Source: Cristatella mucedo
Lineage: Eukaryota; Bryozoa; Phylactolaemata; Cristatellidae
Reading direction: 5' to 3'
Assembly (NCBI GenBank): GCA_009760855.2
Contig: WPIO01000019.1
Span: 1,160,001-1,180,000 of the forward strand
DNA length: 20,000 nucleotides
Of this stretch, positions 9,559 through 20,000 are shown in pieces. The notes beneath the pieces were generated by a model. That model had not been told where the DNA came from, made no database searches, and saw only the letters and a program-made list of their open reading frames with translations. Position 1 is the stretch's first letter. Each line of letters begins with the position of its first letter. Both the position numbers and the translations under genes were made by a program.

Positions 9559-9725
9559 GTCTTTTCTTTTCGTCTCTTTTCTTTTCTTTTTCGTCTCTTT
9601 TCTTTTCTTTTTCGTCTCTTTTCTTCTCTTTTCGTCTCTTTTCGTCTTTTTCGTCTCTTTTCTTCTTTTTCGTCTCTTTTCTTCTCTTTTCGTCTTTTTC
9701 GTCTCTTTTCTTCTCTTTTCGTCTC
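9559..9725. repeat. Pyrimidine minisatellite, CGTCTCTTTTCTT-type units
   Basis: About ten CGTCT-headed units of 9-22 bp alternate between long (CGTCTCTTTTCTTCTCTTTT) and short (CGTCTTTTT) forms. It is pure pyrimidine apart from one G per unit. Lys/Arg-rich minus frames and Phe/Ser-rich plus frames across it are translations of the repeat. Confidence 0.9.
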
Positions 9726-10299
9726 CTGTGGCAGCAGCGACTTTCAGGCACTGATATTTCCGAGCTATTTCTACCACATGTCGTCAAAGGGGTTCCATAG
9801 AGAACTGCTGTATGTCTTTGCATGTATGTGGCGTGAACGAAGAAAAACCGCAATATGCTCAATCTAGGGGGCAGAAAAGTGGAGCTCTTTGAACAAGCCA
9901 AAATCAATGCAAGCGTTTAGCTCTCTGCTCAAAATTGGAGTGAAATTCTGTACGGTGGAATTCAGTTAGTAAGGGCAAAATCCGGGAGGAACAAGCGATC
10001 TCTAGTACAGTGAGCATTAACGGTTTGTAACTAAATATAAAAATAAAATCAGCCGTCACGTCTTTGCAGTACAGAAAAAGCACATTGAATATCAAGGACA
10101 AATGAAATTAAGAGGAGTTTGCACCTGATAGATATTAAGGTAATTAGTTCTCTTGAGCTAGAGAGCACCTCCTATCGGACACCAAGCCCATATACATAGA
10201 AAACAGTCACTCAACATCAACACTGCCACGAGGCACCAGTACACTTCACACAGAGCAACTCGAGGCAGCTTCAGGGGAAGCCGGAGGCTCTTTGTCAAT
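9726..10299. other. No gene recognised
   Basis: Short frames only. The right part may include the eroded 3' portion of the transposase pseudogene that lies on the minus strand. Confidence 0.35.
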
Positions 10300-11296
10300 C
10301 TTCTAGTCAGATCTCGTGGGCGTTGCAGACTTTTGACAGCACGTACTTCAGCCATTCGGCATTTTGCACCCATCCGAGGTCCAGGAGGCCTCGTTCTTCG
10401 TACTCCTCTTTCCTTCGGGCTGAATGGACGAATAGTGCCTTGGGTCAAGAATGTGCACAGGCCTAAATGCACATGGCCCACTGGGCTTGAAGTAGCCCTG
10501 CACGTGTTTTCTTTGACTTTCTGCCCGCATTACGAAAAGGTGGACACGGCCAGTCCTCCAAAGACCTCACGTCGGCAGCAAACAACCCAGCACTTGCTAA
10601 TCGAACTCTTCCAAGCCAGTGTTAGCAATTGGCTCAAAATTAAATTGCTAGTCGTGCGATAAGTTTGAGCCGTGTTGTTGGAATAGCTTGAGGTACCAGA
10701 GGACTTGCTGACTGCTACAACTTCAGCAAAGCATTGCAACACTCCCATAGTTTGCTTGACTACAAAAAAGAGCTGGAGCCTTACCGACGTCAAACCTGTC
10801 AGCAAGAAAAATCGTCAACTTTTTCCAGGACTCAGTCTCGCATCAGCACTTAATCTGGAAAACAAAATCTCGAAGTTCTTCAAGGTGTTAGCTGTTGGCC
10901 AAATACTCCACAGCGCTAGAACCCAGAACAACCAACTTGTTTTGAGAGGATGCAGCATGTAGTTTCTGGGTTTTCTGTGCCTATGCGTTTCATGAAATCC
11001 AAGAGTTGCTGTTTATCGGGATTTTTGGGCATGGCTAATAATGCTCTTTACAAGGCACACGGGCTGGTTCGAATGCGGCTTTGAAGAAGGGAAGGTCTCC
11101 CGTACGAGGTTCAGCAGGTGTGCCAAGCAAGTTGCATACATTGAGCAAAGTATTAAGCCTCTCGAAGCATAATTAGCAGCTTTTCCATATACCTTGCACT
11201 TATATTTGGCAGTGATTCTTTGAAGCCAGATGTACTAGGGCAGTTTGCTGCCAGGTAGTGTCAACAGATCGATTGCAGAATTTGCACACCATCATT
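10300..11296 (-). pseudogene. Degenerate hAT-type transposase (BED/CGGBP1-like)
   Basis: The minus strand carries three ordered pieces. First, 11295-11205 encodes MMVCKFCNRSVDTTWQQTAL followed by VHLASKNH, a C-x2-C-x14-H-x5-H finger like the BED-type finger of CGGBP1-like proteins. Second, 11150-10815 stays in one frame for 112 codons with a single internal stop (11015-11013). It includes CSMYATCLAHLLNLVRETFP, LVKSIISHAQKSR, LHPLKTSWLFWVLALWS and LKNFEILF, matching the C-x-AH-x2-NLV ... (T)RW-x2-W pattern of these hAT transposases. Third, 10435-10320 encodes KEEYEERGLLDLGWVQNAEW, plausible for the region after the LDPR motif (VHILDPRHYSS in a neighbouring frame). Only about 55 bp separate the finger from the CLAH block, so most of the DDE region's first half is deleted. 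Multiple shifts and stops make it non-functional. No terminal inverted repeats or 8-bp duplication were found by eye. Confidence 0.5.
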
Positions 11297-11929
11297 TCTC
11301 CTGGCTAAGTTCGTGCGCACTCGCACGCGGCAGAGGACGATACAGACAAACGCCCGTTTATTGCAAGCCGCAGGACACTATGGGAAGTGGCCACCACACT
11401 GGCTGAGGCACACGGAAAGTGCTAAGTGTCTGTTGTTCTTTGCCAGAAGAGCCTGTTGGTCAGGCACGACAGAAGGGCCCAGTACTCTTACATTCGGAAC
11501 ATCTAACGCAAACTCATATATTGGCACATATTCTTCCGGCCGCCGACTTAACTGTTGACACGTGCATTCGTTTGGCAGAGTTTCGGGATAGCTGAGTTTC
11601 AGCTATGTTGAGATGCTTAAAATGGACATGCTGCTCTACCATGTATCCTGAAGCCACTGCATCTGAACTTGTCTGCCGAATGTTACTATGTGTCGGCAGC
11701 TGCAATACGAGTTCAAATGCAACCGTAACTACTTACTGCTGAGGAGCAGGACAGAAAACTGCCACATGAAAAGCATAATCTTTCAAAACTCTAAAAGAGG
11801 GCAGCCAAATGAGCTAAATTCCCAAACAAGTCAAAATTCGAAAAGGGTGCGTTTTTTCCACGAGGATTTTGTCTGGCCCAACTGGTACAACAACTAAGCT
11901 CAAGCCTATAAGCCTACAGGTGGCAGCCA
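11297..11929. other. No gene recognised
   Basis: It may contain eroded 5' sequence of the transposase on the minus strand, but no motif was recognised. Confidence 0.35.
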
Positions 11930-13890
<1,961 letters not shown>

Positions 13891-14028
13891 CATAATTCGT
13901 TTGTATAGCGCCCAAAGAGAACTTAATTTCAATCCAGGCGCTTCACATTTGCCTCGGGGCTCGAACCCACGACCTCAGCCAGACCTCGGTCGGGGCAAGC
14001 ACCTTGAACGCTGGACCAAACCAGCTCA
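13891..14028 (-). mobile_element. tRNA-derived SINE with LINE-type tail, copy 3
   Basis: The best overall SINE copy. On the minus strand the head reads GAGCTGGTTTGGTCCAGCG, with the A box at 14018-14009, and the B box is GGTTCGAGCC (13967-13958). Between them lies GTGCTTGCCCCGACCGAGG. The tail is AAGCGCCTGG, ATTAAGTTCTCTTTGGGCGC and TATACAAACGAATTATG. Its near-complete B box suggests it is younger than the copy at 3092. No target-site duplication was identified by eye. Confidence 0.8.
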
Positions 14029-15145
14029 CAGTTGCAATGCTTGGCAGTGGCATCTTTGCACAGCACTATCAGGCTGTACCTGTTGCTTCGGTCACTTCTT
14101 GTTAGGGGCCCGGCTTGAATCAATTTGTGCAAGCTTGGCATCATGAGCAAGGTTGCTGTTAAGATGAGGTGCACGGTAGCCGAAGTAGATAGCAGAATGA
14201 CGTCACGCAACCCAAAGAGACAGTGGATGATCGACTGCACGGGTGTGTGGGTTTCAGTACTTCAGAAAGCTCCTGCTGCAGTTCAATAGCAGCAGTAGCA
14301 TGTCCTGATGACCAGATCATACATCCGATGTCACGGCAGCAGGCTCGCAAGTGCACCTGAGCTTGATCTCACCCTGGGTCATACAGATGCCAAGATGAAG
14401 GTAAACAGAGTGAGAAGAACAGAATAATGCATGCTGTGATGTCATTGCCAGGGTTGCTGCTTCCTTCCCTTGCTGCTGCTGCTGTTGCTGCATGCTACTG
14501 CTGTCTTTTGTGGATGGTGAAAAAATTCGTGTCAGCGGGAATTTATAGCCATGTAGTTGTACCATCATGTAGTTGCCAAGCGATGGACAATTCGAGTAAG
14601 TGCCCAGATGTTCTTGCAGGCTTTCAATAGCCCAAGTCTGATAAACAATTGGTGCTTGAAAAATTAAATCCTAGACAGAACTTGGCTAGTTTCTATCTGA
14701 TTTAAGTTTAATAATTATTTCTATAAATGTAATCAGTCGTTTTGGAGCTTTATAATCTGCAATCATGGAAATGTATAGCAATACTTATCCAGCCAAAATC
14801 AGGAATAAACAACTGCAGTGATGTGCATGTAAAGCTTAACTTACATTTCAAATTTCATTCTGATCCGGGAAGTGTTGGCCGAGTTATGGACTTTACATGG
14901 CACAAAGCTACACTGACAATGCAGCTGTTTAAAATCACGAGCAGATAATTAGTTTTGTCATTTGCAGATATGTTGCTTTCGGTTTACTTCCTGGTTAGAC
15001 ATGGCTTGCATAATGATTTTTTCTTTTATGTGAAAATCCTCAAGACTTCTTATCTCATTCAACGATTTTCTGTCTTTTGAAAGGTACCCTGAACTATTGA
15101 ACTATTATTCGATTGCTGAAAGCACCCTTTTCCCTTTATTTTCTA
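14029..15145. other. No gene recognised
   Basis: It holds a CTG/TTG run at about 14474-14491. An AT-richer stretch lies at 14640-14960. Open frames of up to about 100 codons show no domain. Confidence 0.45.
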
Positions 15146-15545
15146 ATAATAATAATAATAATAATTCACTTGATAAAGTGCCCTTAGAGAACTCAATCTC
15201 TCTCTAGGCGCTTTACATTTGCTGTAAAGTGAAATGCAATTGAATGGTAAGTAAAATCATGCTTGAAAAACAAACGAGATGAATAATATGGTTAGTGGTG
15301 ACATGCACAGGGTCAGCATGCAAATGTGGTTAGTGGCAGCATGCACAGTGTCAGCACGCATAAGCACATCAAAGACGAATCACAGGGACCCACTAAATGC
15401 TGTCCTAAATAGGTGTGTTTTTAGGTTCCTTTTAAATGTGGTCAGGTCAGGGGATGTTTTGACGCAGGTCAGGAGGGAGTTCCAGGCTTTGGGAGCATAT
15501 GAACTAAATGCACGGTCTCCAAAGTTTTCTCAACATCTACCTTTA
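15146..15545 (-). pseudogene. CR1/L2-type LINE 3' end with 3' UTR and (TTA)n tail
   Basis: On the minus strand the fragment begins in the last part of the ORF2 protein. The landmarks are CCAAAGCCTGGAAC (the P-K-x-WN region) and TTTAAAAGGAACCTAAAAAC (the FK-x-x-LK end). A 3' UTR follows with two 38-bp repeat units (plus-strand starts 15290 and 15328), then AAGCGCCTAGAGAGAGATTG, GAGTTCTCTAAGGGCACTTT and seven ATT units (15146-15167). It is about 400 bp of a 5'-truncated insertion. Together with 8094-9091 it defines the family's 3' terminus. Confidence 0.8.
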
Positions 15546-15649
15546 ATAACATAAGCTGAATCCGATACAATACACATTAGCAGGCAAACCACACAGGAAT
15601 ACAACAGACATGTTCAATAGGGCACTAGGAAACATGAGTGGAACAAGAT

Positions 15650-16290
15650 GCGACTGTAGCTGAGACTTGTGTGATAGACGCAGGAAGTGAGCTCAATACA
15701 TTTGGTACTTATGAATTGAAGGCCCGATCACCAAAAGATTTAAATTTAGCATAAACAATGGCAAAACGAATGAAAGCCGATGAGCAGCTGGTGCAAGAAC
15801 ACGTGACTAGGGGAGCACGGAGGTCGGATGGGTAGACTAGTGTAAGTGAGTGAAGCGAACTGTGTGCCAGAAAAGGACATTTAGGTTGATATGAAGCTTG
15901 ATAAGGAGCGAGTGAAGTTAAGACAGAACTGGTGTGACGTGGCAGCCGTTGCCGTTGACGACAGACCAGATAAGTTGCACCACCACTTGCACAAGTTTCT
16001 CGCTAGTTGCAGTTGATTCAGGACGCAGGTCAGGAGTCCTGAATTTAGCGAATTTCAGAAGTTTAGACGCGATGTCACAAACTTGAGAATTAGTTTGCCT
16101 GTCTTACTCTTTTTTGCAGGTGCTGTCTTTTGCCGTGTTCCTCAGGTGGAAGTAGGTCGACTTGACAGTAGAGGCAATGGACTCATCACATGAAAAGTCG
16201 GTTTGGAAAGGCACACCCAGATAACGAACAGACGTCACTAGAGTGATGCAAGATGAACCAATCGTGAGGGTTAGGTTCAACTTGAGTGTG
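15650..16290 (-). pseudogene. CR1/L2-type LINE RT C-terminal fragment
   Basis: On the minus strand 16285-16125 reads LTIGSSCITLVTSVRYLGV, then DFSCDESIASTVKSTYFHLR and NTAK, aligning with RNLGV...ISSTIKSAYFQLPNVAK of the copy at 8094. Further along come CHVTPVLS-stop-LHSLLIKL, the HITPLLADLHWLLVK equivalent, and KSFGDRAFNS-type sequence near 15690-15740, the NLKSLGGRALSS equivalent. The segment between the NTAK and CHVTPVL motifs is shorter than in the 8094 copy, so there is an internal deletion. It has no 3' UTR. Its low-coordinate end lies about 100 bp from the next same-strand LINE fragment, which repeats the same coding end, so these are two separate insertions. Several stops and shifts mark it as dead. 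Confidence 0.7.
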
Positions 16291-16999
16291 ACACAGGCAT
16301 GCTCACAACTAATAGGTTGGTCTAATAGTCATTAAGCACAGTAAAATAGCCTTCCGAATACAGATGCATTGTGAATGTCACTTGAGGGCTTAAATACGCT
16401 CTTTATTCGAGGAAGTATTATTACAAGCATTAATTTATTACCAAAGTGAATAGGCTTAGAGAACATTAAGCATGAAATGTCTGTATGACTAGTAAGTTAT
16501 AATACCGAGCAAACTTCTGTCACCCAAAGCCTGTGTAGCACATCTTGTGCCGAAGCCTACCTGAAGCATTGATGTCACACACATAAATGTAACAGCTGGA
16601 ATGTGGTCTGTGCATGGTAACGTCTTACTTGTCCCGAGGAGTTTCAGTGAACTGTAATGCAATCGCACTAGCCTACAGACTCTGCTCGAAGGACAGGGTG
16701 TGGCAAAGGACAGTGGCAGTATGCATGCAGTTCCATCAGTGATTCCACAAAGCCACGCGGTGTAAGCAGATGGAGTCAGTCACACTGAAGTTTTCTATAG
16801 CTCGCCTGCAGCCTTCTGCATCTATTAGTAGAATGAAAAAACTCCATCGCATGCAGCAAAGAAAGAGAAAGTGAGAAGAACGAGGCTTCTGTGCCAAGAG
16901 GACGGTAGAAGAAGTAATCAGTACAGAAGTGGCATCAACTGAAAGGAATATGAAAGAGTTAGAGCAGCCAAGCGAACAATTTCGATGCACAAGAATCGA
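16291..16999. other. No gene recognised
   Basis: No motif or tandem repeat of note. It may include eroded LINE sequence between the two RT fragments. Confidence 0.35.
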
Positions 17000-17395
17000 G
17001 TGGGATTGAGAAGTGAGAGCCGCACAGCGCCTCCCGAAGGGAGAAAGCTTTGAGCTTTTGAACGAAAGAAAGGATGCTCACCGAGAACTTGGGGAGTGGG
17101 CGCGAGGAAAGCTGAAATTGATGTCGCAGTTATGCTTGATATCAAGGGACAATGTCACGATGTCACGGTGGGCCTTGTGAACAGCTTCGAGAATTTGTGT
17201 TCTATCCATCGACCAACCGGGAGCCACTGCAGCATCTCAAGCCAAGAAGATAAGGAGGGTATTTATAAAGCAGTCTTGCAGTCGCATTCATCACCAACTG
17301 CATTGGCCCGAGGAGCCTTTCTGAGAGCCCTGCTTTTAGTGAATCGCAGTAGTTCAGTCTGGACACTTCTAGTGAACAAGCAAGTGTGCCCTTCA
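17000..17395 (-). pseudogene. LINE RT C-terminal fragment, divergent
   Basis: The minus strand reads EVSRLNYCDSLKAGLSERLL and then MQLVMNATARLL (about 17375-17265). This matches the V-x-SRLDYCNSLL-x-GLP ... LQ-x-VQNAAARL signature of CR1/L2-type ORF2 proteins. After a shift it reads LQWLPVGRWIEHKFSKLF, the LHWLPV-x2-RI-x-FK motif, near 17235-17180. The sequence beyond is too eroded to align with confidence, so the low-coordinate end is approximate. It differs in wording from the other copies (SERLLGPMQLV against ACAIRRLQLV), so it probably belongs to another family of the same group. Confidence 0.65.
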
Positions 17396-17689
17396 ACCAG
17401 CCTTTGCAGTAGACAGTCCTAATCCTAGACAGCGATTGAACTAGTATGTGGTCTAATGAATAAACTTTGAATAAACTTATAAACTTTGAGCATTCGTCAA
17501 AGAGGAAAGAAAAGCAAAGTCGTTTATTTCAGCAGCAGCATCTCAAGGTTTCCCACCATGATGAATTTGCTTTATTCATCATTCAGCTTTATATAATTAA
17601 CTGACATCCAGGACATAATGTCTGCGAGGCGCGGATGTAGTTCGTTAGCAGCTGCTGCTGATTGTGGTTATCTTGTTGGCAAGAGCTGA

Positions 17690-17690
<1 letters not shown>
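17396..17690. other. No gene recognised
   Basis: It contains a short AATAAACTTTGA tandem at about 17459-17490. Confidence 0.4.

Positions 17691-17722
<32 letters not shown>
17691..17722. repeat. (CGT)10 triplet repeat
   Basis: Ten uninterrupted CGT units, notable for carrying a CpG in every unit. Confidence 0.95.
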
Positions 17723-17811
17723 GTATTGAAGTGTTAGACGATACCACAGGCCCAAATCACTTCCCCTAGAGGCTAATGCAGATGGCTAGCCGTCTACAGC
17801 CTCCTATGGTA

Positions 17812-18364
<553 letters not shown>

Positions 18365-18374
18365 TTGTGTGTGT

Positions 18375-18425
<51 letters not shown>

Positions 18426-18452
18426 CGTGTGTGTGTGTGTGTGTGCGTGTGT
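18365..18452. repeat. (GT)n microsatellite with GC steps
   Basis: Nearly continuous alternating purine-pyrimidine, mostly GT, with GCGCGCGTGCG in the middle (about 18417-18427). Such alternation favours Z-DNA. Confidence 0.95.
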
Positions 18453-20000
18453 CAGTGTGAGCACTAGACAACTGAAGCCTCCCACCAGTGCAAGCCAGTG
18501 CAAGCCGGCAAATGTTACGGCCAGCCGGTCACCAGCTCTGCACCTGTGCACTGGCCTCTTGTTTTTGCCTTTCTGCACCCAGTCATGGCTGGTGTAATGG
18601 CCAGGCAGGCAGGCAGCCATGGAAATTCCTAGCTTATCATATTAAAGCATGTCTCTTGGCAATTCAGCTCACTCAACCCGATGCTCGTCCATAAAAGTTG
18701 TGATTGGCAGTTGGCGTGTTTTTCCTCCGTTCCCCGGGGGCCTGCTAGTTTTTCAGCAGTTTTTCCCTCTGCTCTCTCCTCCAGTCAGGGTCACCCAGTC
18801 AGTCTCCTGGGATTGGCAGACTGCTTGTGGGTGGTCCATGTAAGTGGTATACATACATCTTGAGATCTTGAGATCGCTGCGCTATTTGCCTTCCAGAAGA
18901 CGCCACTTGCAGTGAGGGAACGCATGAACTCGAGCATTGCAGGACTGGAGGACCCGACCTGTCTTGTCAGGCACACTTTTGCACAGCGCAGCACGTGAGG
19001 CATCCATACAAGTGACCGCTGACAGGCCAGCCGTGCTGCGGTTCCAAGTGGATGCATGCGAGAAAAGCTGTATCAACGAGGCTAACAAGCCTAAACTCCC
19101 CAGACACTCGAATGCAACACAGTATGTGAGCACTAAGTCACAGGCTCAGGCGGATGTAAAAAGAAGTTGACACGAACAGGCAGCAGGAATGCAGCTCGTA
19201 CCGAAGTGGCCTTGTGACCCTGCCACTCCCTTGACCGACATGGAAAGGGCTTGCTGAGCGGTAAGCCACTCAGCACTCACATCCGACTTCGATTTGACCT
19301 GCTGCTACTGGGAAAACTTGAGGTAAGGTTCTAAACTAGGTCTGATCGATCAGGCCTCCTGCTTGCATGGCGTCCGAGCTAAAGCCATCACTGGGGAGCT
19401 CTCAACAAAGCCAGCGGCCCGAGCGCCGAGTGATGGCTTGACTCTCGGTATATGGCCTCCAAGGAGTCAAAGAGCAGCTGCAGCAGCACCGGCACCCTGC
19501 TGCTGTCGCTACGGCTTTGCCCTATGGGTGTTTTTTGTGGTGCCACTCGAGCTCTCTGTCATTCACTGGTCAATGAATCGTTCACTAGCGTTCACCCTAA
19601 GATGCCTGTCGAAATGATGCACCGACTGAGTACACATGTAGACCCATAGCAGTGACAGAAAACAGGTCGGCGTTCGAGCTGCAACGAATTTTTATACCAG
19701 CCACTACAGCACACGCTGGTTCCAGGGCATAGCCAGTATTGAGTCAGGAATAATGCACAGCCTAGACCTGGTCGATTATCACTCAAGACTCAAGAAATAG
19801 CCGATGCACGGATGCAAATTAATTACTAGCAAGAGCTTCGCAGTGCATTTTCTTGGTGCATCTACTCAAGCTCGAGTCAAGAGATGAAGCTGAAGCCACG
19901 GTGATGATATGGAGCCACGCACAGATTTGTGTTTGCCTCCTATTTTCAGTAATGTCAGGTAAGGCATGCCAAATATGCTGCAAAGCTTAAAGCATTCACA
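18453..20000. other. No gene recognised
   Basis: Short frames only (60-88 codons). Minor tandems are CAGTGCAAGC twice at about 18487-18506 and GGCA units at about 18602-18614. No LINE, SINE or tRNA-like motif was found by eye. Confidence 0.45.

Noticed and set aside
9500-9560. A-box-like TAGCTCAG string suggesting a tRNA gene
   Set aside because: No B box at tRNA spacing and no acceptor stem was found.
9508-9777. Lys/Arg-rich minus frames resembling a nuclear basic protein
   Set aside because: They are translations of the CGTCTCTTTT-type minisatellite.
11060-11080. GGTTCGAATGC resembling a polymerase III B box
   Set aside because: No A box upstream and no tRNA-like arms. It lies within the transposase pseudogene.

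Overview
This window looks like repeat-dense, non-coding nuclear DNA from a metazoan. An aquatic invertebrate is my best guess, but the sequence does not fix the taxon. The evidence is decayed CR1/L2-type LINE fragments, tRNA-derived SINEs that share a 3' tail with those LINEs, a broken hAT-type transposase, and very long microsatellites. I found no intact protein-coding gene, rRNA, functional tRNA, CRISPR array or bacterial-style operon. The longest open frames are low-complexity translations of GA/CT arrays.

Layout. 1-1.9 kb: a mobile-element tail remnant, a CTG/CAG inverted repeat and a perfect C11G11 palindrome. 1.9-3.75 kb: a possible LINE endonuclease fragment, a LINE RT C-terminal fragment, a plus-strand SINE running into an (AT)n tract, and two LINE 3' ends meeting tail to tail. 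4.7-4.9 kb: a minus-strand SINE abutting a G-quadruplex-type run. 5.6-6.8 kb: (CTG)19 and the first GA/GACA array. 7.06-9.09 kb: a minus-strand LINE 3' end, then two plus-strand LINE fragments back to back, the second reaching the 3' UTR and an (ATT)n end. 9.56-9.73 kb: a pyrimidine minisatellite. 10.3-11.3 kb: a degenerate minus-strand hAT-type (BED/CGGBP1-like) transposase. 11.93-13.17 kb: a 1.2-kb GA/GACA array with higher-order structure. 13.9-14.03 kb: a third SINE. 15.1-17.4 kb: three minus-strand LINE fragments. 17.7-18.5 kb: (CGT)n, (AT)n and (GT)n tracts. The remainder shows nothing I can name.

How the parts relate. The strongest biological signal is a LINE/SINE pair. SINEs at 3092-3223, 4741-4878 and 13891-14028 have a tRNA-like head with RNA polymerase III A and B boxes, joined to a roughly 50-bp tail that resembles the 3' terminus of the LINE copies here. 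This is the expected arrangement when a LINE's reverse transcriptase recognises the SINE RNA tail. All copies visible here are truncated or frameshifted, so the window is a graveyard of that system. Homology calls were made by eye from family motifs, without database searches.
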